64,000 nucleotides of DNA, from NCBI GenBank assembly GCA_036346225.1, contig JARFIW010000668.1, positions 3,121,001 through 3,185,000 on the forward strand, given 5' to 3'. Of this stretch, positions 30,781 to 40,930 are shown piece after piece. The notes beneath the pieces are model-generated. The model saw only the letters and a program-made list of their open reading frames with translations. It had not been told where the DNA came from and ran no database searches. How positions within the stretch are numbered: position 1 is the stretch's first letter; every line of letters begins with the position of its first letter. The position numbers were made by a program, and so were the translations under genes. This stretch comes from Platerodrilus igneus. Taxonomy: Eukaryota > Arthropoda > Insecta > Coleoptera > Lycidae.

Positions 30781-31890
30781 TACGCTAGATTTAAAAAACC
30801 CGTTTACCGGTTGACTATGCGTTGTTTGTAGATCTACGTTCTCAATGCAAGTTTCGATCTAGGCAATGTTACAATATCTATATCTCTTTTATAGACTCAC
30901 AGATAGTCTTGGATACTAAACACTTCTTCTTCTGAAAATATGTCAACTCTCAGAAATATGATTGTGATCTGCGTAATACACTGTTCTTCGAAAATACTGA
31001 AGTTAACAATGGTCCAACAATAGTAAATTTATTTGCGCAATACTAATGCTCAAGTAAACCTTCCAAGCTGTAGTATGTTGAAACTTGTCACCTTGGATAT
31101 CCCATTTATTCAATTCAGCCCCTCTGAGGTGTTTGAAATAATTACTACACTTAGATCTATAAACTGCGTGGACCGGATGATATTCCAAATATTTTACTAC
31201 GTAATTGCGCCTACACTCCGTCTAAACCTTTGCAACTATTATTCAAGTTGCATCATCTTCGAGCACAATGGCGGGAGGGTTTTATTACATATGTGTTTAA
31301 GAGTAGAAGAAATATATCAGAAATTATAGATTTATCGTATTGCTCTTCTCAATTGCTAAGTTGTTCGAACTGTTACTATGTAAACACTTATCTTGATATT
31401 GTACTAACTTACTGATTACTGAGCAGCATGATTTCTCTAAACGTAAATCCACTACTACTAATTTCCTCTTGTATATGAACTTAATCGCCTCTGCCTTTGA
31501 GACGGGTCGTCAGATTGACACAGCTTACACAGACTTTTGTAAAGCATTCGATACTGTCGATCACACTGTACTCATTTTCAACCCCAGAAATTATGGATTT
31601 TCAGAATACCTTCTTACTTGGTTGGAAAGCTATCTACGTAATCGAACCCAATTTCTTAATATTAAAACTTTTATCTCGGACTTCATCACTGCAATTTCAG
31701 GAATTCCTCAGGGGTTGCATCTAGGAACTTTGATGTTTAACCTATTTATAAATGACTTGAATAAAATATTGAAGTTCAGTCGCTTTTTGTTCGTAGACGA
31801 CCTGAAACTTTACACTGAGATTACTGATTTACATGATTGCCTTAAACTGCAATATGATTTGGACTCTCTTAACGATTGATCATTTTCAAA
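30781..31890 (+). pseudogene. LINE reverse transcriptase (CR1/Jockey-like)
   Basis: This follows the endonuclease. Frames in turn give SPSEVFEIITTLRSINCVD, WREGFITYVFKSRRNIS, then the 136-codon frame 31469-31879 with DTAYTDFCKAFDTVDHTVL (first catalytic Asp), ISGIPQGLHLGTLMFNLFIN (template grip) and FSRFLFVDDLKLYTEI (catalytic FVDD). The sequence of blocks is a textbook non-LTR RT. The 3' end has decayed after LDSLND and no clear tail is seen before the TA microsatellite at 32221. Confidence 0.85.
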
Positions 31891-32217
31891 TTATCTGTCT
31901 CTCAACCCCAGCAAGTGCTTTATTATATCCTTTCTCAAGATCAAAGCGTGCTATGAATTTCAACTATCAGATAATATGCAGCACAGTTATTTTATTAAAC
32001 ATGATAGGTATCAATCTCAATTAAAAGGATTTAAAATTTAGATATAAGTATCTATCTAAAATAATACGAAAACTATAACAACGTGTAAGAACACAAATGG
32101 ATTTTCAATAAAATTTTTTTAGTTTTATTCAAGGTTTTGGGGCATTTGCAGAGTCAATAATAAAGGGCATAAATGTTTGAGGTAGTTTGTATACATTGAC
32201 AAAAATGTTTATTGCGG

Positions 32218-32220
<3 letters not shown>

Positions 32221-32281
<61 letters not shown>
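32221..32281. repeat. (TA)n microsatellite
   Basis: About 30 TA units. Predicted proteins rich in Tyr-Ile here are artefacts. Confidence 0.95.
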
Positions 32282-32282
<1 letters not shown>

Positions 32283-33240
32283 CTCAAATTGAGACCTGGG
32301 TAGAAAATCAATTAATTACATCAAATAATTTTAATCACCGTGTATAAGGAATTTTATTAGATAATACGCTTTATTAAAACCGTGAAGCATAAAAATTCAT
32401 TCGTTTCATTAAAAATAAGGGATTTAAATTATTTACTAGACGCTTTCTATAAAAAGAAGCAGAATTAAAAATGCTCAATTTTAATGTAGTTTAATTATTC
32501 CAAGTAAAGAATCAAATAGAAATTACGTGAAAAATTTATATTAATTAACTCAATTTTAAGTAACCGGTATTAAACAAAATGTACAAATAATAATTAATAT
32601 TTAATTAGGATTCACTAAAAATTAAAGGGTAAAAGTCAACGCCATTCATTATTATTTTAATTGGAGTTAATTGAACCATTAGTAACATATAATATGCATA
32701 AAAGCTTGTAAAAACCCAATAATATTCAAATCGTAGAAGTGTTAGTTAGAAGTATTACGATTGAACACCTGCGTATTTTTAAAAGTCACGTTCTGCTTAA
32801 ATTTTGTAGATAACAAATGGTTACAGAGAATGTTGGAGAAACCGTCGCTTAGTATTCACGGGAAATGCTAATAAAGTGGGTTATTTAACAGTCCACGTGG
32901 ATTGAAATAACGGATAATAAAGAATATCGATTTATACCACTCAGAACAGGGTAGATAGAGACGGATAATATGCGCAAGACAGAGACACGGATAATTAAAG
33001 GCGTAATTTGAGCAACGTCACTGGGTTGCGATTGGTTGAAAATAAGATGCAGATATGAGAGGTGTAAACGTAACGATTTCGATACAAAATTAATTAGTTA
33101 TTCTCGGACGTGGTTGCGTGCCGTGTGGAAAATTTCTCAGATTTTCAACTGGCGCGTGTGCAAATTTAATAGAATCGCATGCCCGACTGTCGAGAAGGGA
33201 ACATAGTATGCGAAATTCTGGAAATTGTCCATTTGAGGGA
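32282..33240. other. Intergenic, possibly LTR-derived
   Basis: No gene seen. From about 33000 the sequence becomes GC-richer and leads into the promoter-like block at 33010-33290, so the right part may be the upstream half of an LTR. Confidence 0.4.
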
Positions 33241-33300
33241 CAAAAGCGACGAACAGGCTAGCCATTATATAAACCCGGACTTTAAACAGTTTAGCTCTCT
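33010..33300 (+). promoter_or_regulatory. LTR-like or promoter-like block with TATA
   Basis: This contains GATTGGTTG (inverted CCAAT type), several GC-rich stretches and TTATATAAACCCGG at about 33266, followed 30 bases on by AAACAGTTTAGCTC. Some 500 bases later comes GTACATTGGAGCCACGAG (33768-33785), which looks like an LTR end (TACA) plus a primer-binding site starting TGG. A 5' LTR ending at 33771 is a reasonable reading, but no retroviral ORF follows and the left end was not found. Confidence 0.3.
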
Positions 33301-34451
33301 TAGATTTTCGATTTTTGATTCAATACTTTAAACAGTTTGTTCGTATGTTTTGGTGATTATTAAATACTTTAAAATAGTTTGCTCTTTACGTGCTACGATA
33401 AAAGCTATTTAGTGCATTTAGAAAAGAAGATACAAGGTAATAAAGTCTAGTTATATTTGCGGGTATTACTGTACTAACTATCGAAATTTGTAACGATAAA
33501 TGAATAAACAAAAGTAGGCAGTTTTGGGTATAGCGTGAAAGAAGTACGAATTTCTTTGCTATTTTTCCGGGGTGTTAATAATCAAATGTTATTCGTAATC
33601 GTGAGTGGATCTACAAAACAAGATCAGATATACATAGATGAGTTCCTGAAAAGCCCTGAAACAATTTTAGATGAATGGTGGTGTAGAGAAAATTTTTAAA
33701 AGCGACCAGTAATCCGAGGACCTAAACATAACCCAGTTGGAATGGTGTGATTAACAAAGGACGATGTACATTGGAGCCACGAGTGCATTAACCTTCAGGT
33801 AACTTATGCTTTGTTGTTCGATTTTTGATGTTTTGGTGTGTGTTGAATAGCTTTATAATTTGTTTACTTAAAATGGACAGTAGTGAATTTGTACAAACAA
33901 CAAATTTTTAATTTTAAGGTGAAATTTTCGTGTTCAAGTAGAAAGGAGTATTTAGTATTTATGTTCTTGATTATGATGAAAATTTGGGTTTGTCTTTGAG
34001 CTCAATTAGACTAACCTGTTTAATTAACGTAAAGGGGTGGAAGATGCTCCCTTTTATTCAGACTCAGGTCTGCAAATATTGTTAAATTAATTAGTGGGCA
34101 TCCTACAAGGACTTTAATTCTGGATGCAAATTAAAATGATGACAAATTTAATCTTGAAATTTTATGATACTGAAATTTATGCTATAATTTAATTTTGAAA
34201 TTTTAATGTATTGTGAATATTGTTGTAAATAGAGTTAACGTCGATGTTTGTGGTAGGAATGTGTCTGTTTTTTTTATGAATTAGGATGAGAGTTTTAACT
34301 AGGTGAGCAGCCGAGGCGGAAAAAGTAAAGAGGCGATTATCAGAAGAAAATCACAGCAAATCGTAGCGCCCAAAAGTGAGGCTCGAGTTCAAAAAAAAAT
34401 TTTTGTGATTTTATTCCAGGAAACTGGCGAGGCGTTTTGTACATTTCTCAG

Positions 34452-34500
<49 letters not shown>

Positions 34501-34619
34501 GTACTTTTTACACAAGGTAAGTTGATAAATACTAACGTATTGCAATTAATAAGATGACATAATAACTTAGACTTTTTAAGTAAAGCCCAAATGATCATTT
34601 CAAATCGAGCTAATAATTG
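33301..34619. other. Non-coding stretch
   Basis: No convincing frame. A short open stretch at 34303-34430 (SSRGGKSKEAIIRRKSQQIV) is basic but ends in the TA tract. A (TA)n run occupies 34455-34495. Confidence 0.45.
34455..34495. repeat. (TA)n microsatellite
   Basis: About 20 TA units, 125 bp before a tRNA-like B box (see 34620-34760). Confidence 0.95.
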
Positions 34620-34760
34620 AAAGAAAGAAAATATAAGGCCTTGGACAGGATTTGAACCTGCATCTCAGTTAATAGGGTGATTTAGGGGTAGATAGGATCA
34701 CTAGTATAGTGCACTTCATGTAAACATCATCAGGGTTTAGAACACTAGACATTTTTACAA
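34620..34760 (-). mobile_element. Possible SINE fragment with tRNA T-arm
   Basis: On the minus strand GCAGGTTCAAATCCTGT forms a T-arm with a five-pair stem, and GGTTCAAATCC is a good B box. A block of about 80 bases beside it (TAATAGGGTGATTTAGGGGT ... GTGCACTTCATGTAAACAT) recurs at 42427-42510 at around 70% identity, also next to a (TA)n tract. No A box is clear. It is probably a degraded tRNA-derived repeat. Confidence 0.45.
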
Positions 34761-35265
34761 ACAAAATAAGAAATTCAACGATTAGGCAAGAAAGCAAGGG
34801 GCAACGCCCTGTATATAAACTACAGTTATAATTATTTTAAAAAATAAAAAGTACTCTAGAAGATTTAATTAAATAAACAACTTGGCAAGTCATAAAACAA
34901 CGTGGATGGAAGCTGCAACATAATACGCGTGAGTGATGCATCATGATTATACTAAGAATCCCAGTTAAACAAGCAGGTTTGAAAATGCGTAAGATAGAAA
35001 ACGCATATAATTTAATACATAAATTAAATTAAGACTACGCGACCAAAAATAAAACCCAACACCTTGATAGATTAGAAATAATTACGGCATGGTGATAAAA
35101 GCAAAGTTTATCGAATTTACTGTACAAACAAGAAGTACGTGACTAAGGAAAGTGAAAATCCAAGAGAACCAATGCCAATAACTTGAAGTCCTACGTGCAG
35201 GAAATAGCTCATCAACTTCGTTTATACATCAAAAATTAATAGAAATACCCAAGGTCTTACATGTA
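34761..35265. other. Non-coding stretch
   Basis: AT-rich, no frame, no repeat I can define apart from loose similarity to 42510-42900. Confidence 0.45.
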
Positions 35266-35270
35266 AGAAT

Positions 35271-35895
35271 TGTTACGTGCCAAAATTTGGCACTAGACAC
35301 CCTTTTAGTTTAGTTTTGATATGCGGGAATTTCGCGCCACAAATTTGAAACACTTGGTGCGCATATTTCCGTTACGTCAGAAGTGCTTGCGCAAGACTTC
35401 GCGCCGACGCGAGTGGCGGGAGAAAAGTGGGGAAGTTTCCGGGAGACGCTTGGGACTTTGCTGCTGAATATCGACAAGAGTGGTTGGGTATCGTATCGTA
35501 CCGTATCTTATCTTTATTATGTAGATTTCCTTACCTTTTTTGATTATCGTACACCAAACCTGTTCCTTATCGTTACCTCTACATAGGAAAGAAGATAATA
35601 TGGACACAACCTGGTAGCAGCCCACGCCCCGGAGTCGCTAGCCGGAGTAATCCTGATGGAAGTCGCAACGGCCATCTTTAACTTATCCTGAAGGAAGCCA
35701 CGAGCTGCCATCAGAAAATGATTCTGTAGGAAGCTGTACCTATTTATGTACGTACTCCATTTTTTATAATACCTTTTATGCATTTTACATATTTCGTCAT
35801 TTACGCGTAATAATTTGCATATTGTGTGACGTCATTGACAGATTGACGTTACCAACTGTCTTTGGGGTCTCTTATACCGGGTTTGCGGTGTTGTA
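35271..35895. repeat. Probable solo LTR (625 bp)
   Basis: The segment starts TGTTACGTGCCAAAATTTGG and is flanked by AGAAT on both sides (35266-35270 and 35896-35900), a 5-bp duplication. It is much richer in GC and CpG than the surroundings. Its first 24 bases contain the palindrome GTGCCAAAATTTGGCAC. It has no ORF of note. The right end (GTTGTA) departs from the usual CA, so either it has mutated or the boundary is off by a few bases. Confidence 0.5.
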
Positions 35896-36195
35896 AGAAT
35901 CACGTTTAAATGTAAGAGAATCACGTACAAAGCTTTAATCGTTGAACTATGCGCTTGTCAACGAATAGGCGTTCCTTTCAAATACGACAGGATTTGTAAA
36001 GAAATCAGTTTAACTTGAATTAAGGCATCGTTCACATTACCTGAAAAAAATATTTACGTAAAAGAATTAGAAATTATTTTATAGTTAATAAATTAAATAA
36101 TGGTAATAGTGCATAATTAAATGAAGTTCGTCGTTTTAATCCTTAAAAACGTACGTAACAAAAAGTTGTTTTAAAATCAAGTTCTAAGTTTTATA

Positions 36196-36325
36196 TTAAC
36201 AAAAGGACTCTGAATAATTACTGGATCCGACGTGGAAATTCAACAAGTTTATAAACAATTACTGGATCCTACGAGGAAACATAATAGGCATCTAAACAAT
36301 TACTGGATCCGACCAGAAAGTTTAA
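36196..36325. repeat. 41-bp tandem repeat, about three units
   Basis: ATTACTGGATCC recurs at 36217, 36258 and 36299, exactly 41 bp apart, each followed by a similar AC-G-GAAA stretch. The period is not a multiple of three, so the overlapping 67-codon frame at 36232-36435 is unlikely to be a real gene. Confidence 0.85.
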
Positions 36326-36444
36326 CAAGGATTGAAAATCAATCTATGAATTATTCAGAAGAAGCCATACTAAGAAAAATGCAAACCATATCGAAAGCAG
36401 ATCTGGATTCAACGTTGGAATATTTAAATCACTAAGCTGAAACG

Positions 36445-36470
36445 GGAGCAGTTGGAGCAGGAACTGCTCC
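36445..36470. repeat. Perfect 9-bp stem-loop
   Basis: GGAGCAGTT, loop GGAGCAGG, AACTGCTCC. GC-richer than its context; function unknown. Confidence 0.75.
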
Positions 36471-36594
36471 AAACTGGAGAATGAGCCAAGCCACAAAGGG
36501 ACAACAGGTTAACCAATCTGAATTTTTAGTTGTATTTTTATTTATGAAGATTTTAAACATTGCTTTCATGACAAATTTATGTGAGGGTCAACAA

Positions 36595-36935
36595 AGATCG
36601 TTTTAGTACACGTTATAAATTACGTAAAGATTGAAGGAAGTTTAATAAACGTTCATAGGGCTATAAATAATAATAATAAGGGTGATTTTTGCTGGCTTTT
36701 TGTTTGATTAACGTGACTGATAATTATTGAAAGAATTTAATTCAATTATTTAAAAGAGGTTCTATTCAAAGACACTATAAACGCTTTGCAAATATTGAGA
36801 ATATTACAGTAGTTGTGCTTAATTGTGTTTTTCATTTAAAGGCATAGGAAGTAGAGGTAAAAAGAAAAATTAAAATTCTTTGTTGTCGTATTGTCGCAAG
36901 CTTCGTGCGTGGTTAAAACTGAGCTAGCCGAGGTA
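36595..36935. repeat. Dispersed repeat, copy 1 (see 43640-43990)
   Basis: The order of blocks CGTATAAATTACGTAAA-like, GTGATTTTTGCTGGCTTT, ATTCAAAG and GTTAAAACTGAGCTAG recurs, diverged, at 43640-43990 (TATAAATTACGTAAAAG, TTTTTGCTGACTTT, GTTAAACCTGAGCTA). The family is unidentified; it may be the non-coding end of an LTR element. Confidence 0.5.
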
Positions 36936-37081
36936 TTAAAAATTAAAATTAAAAAATTAAAATTGATAAAAAGAAAAATTTAACTTTTCTTATTTCATAA
37001 AAAGGGGCACTGGGTTATTGCAACGAAATTATAGCAAAGAAATATGACGCCACCAACGTGGGGTTAAACTAGAATATCATA

Positions 37082-37086
<5 letters not shown>

Positions 37087-37125
<39 letters not shown>
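37087..37125. repeat. (TA)n microsatellite
   Basis: About 19 TA units, directly before a GC-rich minisatellite. Confidence 0.95.
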
Positions 37126-37130
<5 letters not shown>

Positions 37131-37154
37131 GTTACTTTCCTGTAGGAAAAATAA

Positions 37155-37375
37155 AAAACCTTTGTTATTCTCGCCCCACAAATTGGGTGCAATAAAATGC
37201 TGTGTTATTTTCGCCCCACGGCTTGGGCGTACATAAAATGCTCTGATAGACAAGTCACACGATTGCGTCGTGCATAAAATGCTGTGAATGATTTCCCCCC
37301 ACGGTTGGGCAGCCCATGAAATGCTGTGATACTTCACCAGCCCCTACGATGAGCGTCCTAAAATGCTCTGTTATT
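37155..37375. repeat. GC-rich minisatellite, five 41-42-bp units
   Basis: The anchor AAAATGCT recurs at 37194, 37235, 37276, 37317 (as GAAATGCT) and 37360. Units contain TTTTCGCCCCAC and TTGGGCG. The regular 41-bp period and CpG content stand out in an AT-rich region. The minus-strand frame across it is an artefact of the repeat. Confidence 0.85.
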
Positions 37376-38740
37376 TTTTTTATATTAATCAAGCACTTGT
37401 AAAAATGTTAATTTTTAAATCTTTTTGCCTCAACTAGCTGATTCAATTAAATAAAGCAATTCTACAATACAAAGTATAATGATTAAATATTTACAACCTT
37501 TTTAAATATCTTTCCCTTTTTAAATTATTTAGATATGTCACATTATGAGAAAATGAAGCCAGCAAAACGAGCTTTTTATTGTTACATTTAGAGACCTTTT
37601 GAAACGTTTCAAGATGCCTATTGTCTTTCATAAATTTGTTTAAGAAACTGCAGTTTTGTAGGCTTTTACATTTTTGAATTATTATTGAATTAAAACAGTT
37701 TACAGAAATAAATCATATCAAAATATCTAACCTGGAGTGGTTCAGTAGCTTCTCTGCATCCCCAAGAGTTTTTGTGTCCAGTCTGAATGTTTTAAGTCGA
37801 ATTTGAAAGTCGAGATCCAACCAAAATACTATCCAAATCGTTATTAGTGAGTTTATTCCAATAAAAGGTTTTCCATATCCGTAATTAACAAAACAGTAAT
37901 AGAATATCTACCATTGTCATAGATTACCAAATTAATTTAACAGGCAGTAATCTCCAGAGTCCTCCTGACTCGTATCCAAAACCGTATCTGAGAGCCGTCT
38001 GTAGTAGAGCGGCTCGCTTACACAATTTTTACAGTCTTATAAAATGATTTTCACTTTAATTTTAATTAACTGTTTGCGTGAATAATTTAGCACTTTCGAG
38101 TATAGTGACTGCCCAGTTTCAAATGTATGCTCTCTTGTTGTTCAATTGTTATCATATTTATAGCCTGGCCCCTTTTGTTTGCGATTCGTTGATTTCACGT
38201 GTTGGGCGACACCAATTGTCTTATCTCTTGTGTTATTTCGGAAACTTTACCAATTGTGTAGTTTAATTGCATGGAAGAACGCTCAAGTGGTCACGTAATT
38301 CATTCATATATTTTATCCAGAAATTCCAGAAACCTTCGTTCATCAAATCACGTATTATTGTTGTTTGCTTTATTCTAATCTAAATAGAAATAAATTTGGT
38401 GTTTGTTTATTTTCTAGTTAAAGTGGATTTTTAAACAAATGTAATACTTTTCTATCACGTACGCTTTTCAAATAATGCATAATTTCTGCCTGCGTATATG
38501 ATGATATATTAACGCACTTGCTGAATATTTATCTAGCCAATTCATACAGGTTTTCCCTTGATTTAATTTCGATGCATTTCGTTACATTCTTAAATTCTTA
38601 TCTTTGCTCGTAGCTATTTTTGGATATGCGTTTAGTCGCTTGTACTGTTATATATAGTGTGCTCTCAACTAACCATATTTACAATGACCTATTTACTCTT
38701 TTAATAAAGCACTTAACATCGTTTTCTTGTCAACAGAAAA
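37376..38740. other. Intergenic, nothing recognised
   Basis: AT-rich, no clear gene. The right end may contain decayed upstream sequence of the Penelope scrap that follows. Confidence 0.45.
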
Positions 38741-38744
38741 GATT

Positions 38745-39030
38745 TACTCCCTCACTCTTCAAAAAGTGGGGTCTATAAGTTTTCTTGTGGTTCTTGCTTT
38801 GCCTCTTATGTAAGACACACCCACATAGTCCTTAGGATACTTATTTCTGAGCATATTAGCAATTCCAATCGTTCTGCTTGCAATCACCATTTAAAATTTA
38901 ATAATTATAATGTTGATATAAATACGAATAGTATACTTTTATATAACACTATCTCCAGAAATATTAATAGAATGGTTCTTCTGAAAGACCTAGAGATCCA
39001 AAAAGATCCAAAAGATCCAAAAACATTGTC
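38745..39030 (+). pseudogene. Second Penelope-like fragment: GIY-YIG endonuclease
   Basis: A plus-strand frame without ATG reads SGVYKFSCGSCFASYVRHTH, then LRILISEHISNSNRSA and INRMVLLKDLEIQK. GVYKFSC..C..SYV is the GIY...YIG block with the Cys pair of PLE nucleases, and the Arg and EH are in place. The usual YIGxT has become YVRHT, so catalysis is doubtful. It is a different lineage from the element at 3.5-7.8 kb, since the motif wording differs. No RT is visible upstream. Confidence 0.65.
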
Positions 39031-39539
39031 ACTCTAAATGTTTAAACCAACTTAATCAAGAAATTCTTTCCGTTATATAAAAGACTAATAATCCATTGTA
39101 AGCTTTTACATCATCGACTGGTTTTGATTCTTTGTCACAAGGTTAGGTTTATCCATTAATAGTAAAACAAATTACATGATATAAGTTTTTACTCAGTGTC
39201 CACGTCTCTGCAAAAGAAAAAAGAACATTAATATAATAGTGTACACAACAATTAAAGCTGCTCGTAGCTGAAATGCATTTTAGGTGGAGCGGAAATGCAT
39301 TTCGGTTGGAGCTGAAAAAAATAATTATGTAGAAAAAGTACATCTACAATATAACATTACAAGCGATTCGTCGCCATTAGCATATTTTTAACATGAAATC
39401 AAAGTCATTAGATTTTACCCGATTGTTTCTACATAAATTTTCTAAACAAAATATACCCCAAACAAAAGCGCAACCGTAAAAAGAAACATGTAGGAGAAAA
39501 ATTTTATATAGCCAGTGCGAATCGAAAATTAATAAATAC

Positions 39540-39605
39540 CTCCCCGATACTAGTGGTCACCGTAGGCACATTCCAACTGTCCGGTGAAGCAAAATCCATT
39601 TCAAT
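39540..39605 (-). CDS. Candidate 66-bp internal exon, unknown gene
   Basis: On the minus strand an open stretch of 22 codons (IEMDFASPDSWNVPTVTTSI and two more) is bounded by TTTTGCAG before and GTATTT after. It is GC-richer than its surroundings and both ends are in phase 0. It is too short to name. It could belong with the candidate exon at 39985-40094 or be chance. Confidence 0.2.
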
Positions 39606-39984
39606 CTGCAAAATTGTTCGTCATGTATGTTTAGAATAAGATTCTCCTATCTTACAATCATATACCATTATTGGAATACAGGAATAAAAATTTTAAAACT
39701 TGCACATAGATACATAAGCTGTAGTAGTAATTTATTGTGTTGACAATATTGTCAGCTCCATATACAAAACAGCTCTAGTTTTGCGCTCGCTTTGTAAAGA
39801 GTAAGTGTTATTACATCAGATTGTACTAGATACATAGAAGTTTGTGACCGACAAGAAAAATATTACTTCCTTGTACCTAGTGTACTACAGGTACCAACAG
39901 CAGTTTTATGTACACAACAAATTTTAAATGTAATTGAATTACAAAATAGCAGAATAATCTAATACGTTCCTATTCTCATATCTA

Positions 39985-40094
39985 CTAGACCTCATAAATT
40001 GAACCGTTGTTGGTAGTACACACCCATTGTGCTTGATCCTTAGCTTCCCAAATGGTACAACGCTTTTCTATACATTCAACGAGCGATGGTGTAA
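39985..40094 (-). CDS. Candidate C-terminal exon, unknown gene
   Basis: On the minus strand a frame open for about 50 codons ends at a stop at 39985-39987. It reads ...LVECIEKRCTIWEAKDQAQW then VCTTNNGSIYEV. A possible acceptor AG lies just before 40094, and an AATAAA signal follows on the same strand near 39735. The composition (Cys, Trp) is more protein-like than the surrounding AT-rich DNA. I cannot name a family. It would be antisense to and just upstream of the cuticle gene promoter. Low confidence. Confidence 0.22.
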
Positions 40095-40229
40095 CTGACC
40101 TTGCTACCAATTTCCAGTGTAGTATTACTTTAATACACTTTCAAGAATACATTTTTTTACTTAGTAAAGTGGTATTTCTATTTTTTATAATTAAACGAGT
40201 GAATGATTGTACGCCCTGCTTACTATTGG

Positions 40230-40265
40230 TATAAAAGGTTGGGTTTTCTGGATGCAGGGCCAGTA
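40230..40265 (+). promoter_or_regulatory. Cuticle gene core promoter
   Basis: TATAAAAG at 40230-40237 is followed 30 bases on by CCAGTACAGTT (initiator-like CAGT at 40261). The ATG of exon 1 follows at 40294, giving a 5' UTR of about 32 bases. This layout, a strong TATA and a short leader, is typical for highly expressed insect cuticle genes. Confidence 0.8.
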
Positions 40266-40293
40266 CAGTTTAATATCTCATAGTAATAACACA

Positions 40294-40305
40294 ATGTTTA
40301 CTAAG
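40294..40305 (+). CDS. Cuticle protein, exon 1 (four codons)
   Basis: The coding part is only ATG TTT ACT AAG (MFTK), followed by a consensus donor GTAAGT. A first exon of about four codons that starts the signal peptide, with a phase-0 intron after it, is the hallmark of insect cuticle-protein genes. It is too short to be found by ORF search. It is supported by the TATA box 64 bases upstream and by the exact continuation of a signal peptide in exon 2. Confidence 0.82.
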
Positions 40306-40789
40306 GTAAGTACACACACTAAACTATTCAATTAAATAATTGAGTCGTAGAAAATAAAATCATAAGCACAGTTGATAGAATATTTTTGAAAACGCTATTT
40401 TTAATTTTTTACCTATCTATTTTTGGTATTTTATTTAAATTACCACGAACACTTTGTAATAGTAAATGTACGTAGCAACGAAAGCTTTGTATCCAAGTAT
40501 ATTTTAAGGAAATATAACAGCAATCTTGAACGACGTATTAAAATAAAAAAGCCATTTTGAATGAAAAATTAAACTCATTTTATTAAATTATTTAAAAAAT
40601 TATATGTAAAACGTTTTCATTTAAATATTCCAACATTTTTGTAATTAAATACAAGTTTTAGTTTTTGGATACATACATACTTATATTTATTGTATTTGCT
40701 ACAAGAGGGTGAAATTCAAAGTAGGTCGGGAGTAAAACAAAGAAATTAGAAAGTCTTTACCGACGAATGACCCTCTTGCTTTCCTATTT

Positions 40790-40930
40790 CCATCCTCTCT
40801 TTTCTCCTTCTTTTCTCCTGCTTATTCTTTCTCTTTCTTATTCTTTCTCTTTCTCTCACTTCGCTCTCTCTTTCTCTTTAGTTCTCTTTCTCCTTCTCTC
40901 TTTCTCTTCTCTCTATTTCTCTTTATTCCC
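40790..40930 (+). repeat. Pyrimidine (CT)-rich tract
   Basis: About 140 bases are nearly all C and T on the plus strand, mostly TCTC and TTTC units, in intron 1 of the cuticle gene. Confidence 0.85.

Noticed and set aside
32129..32311. Predicted protein of alternating Tyr-Ile
   Set aside because: Translation of a (TA)n microsatellite. The same holds for frames at 34303-34598 and 37077-37337.
36232..36435. 67-codon frame overlapping the 41-bp repeat
   Set aside because: It runs through a tandem repeat whose period is not a multiple of three, and nothing else supports it.
37155..37375. Five regularly spaced repeats that could suggest a CRISPR array
   Set aside because: The whole unit repeats with divergence throughout, there are no unique spacers, and the context is eukaryotic. 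It is a minisatellite.
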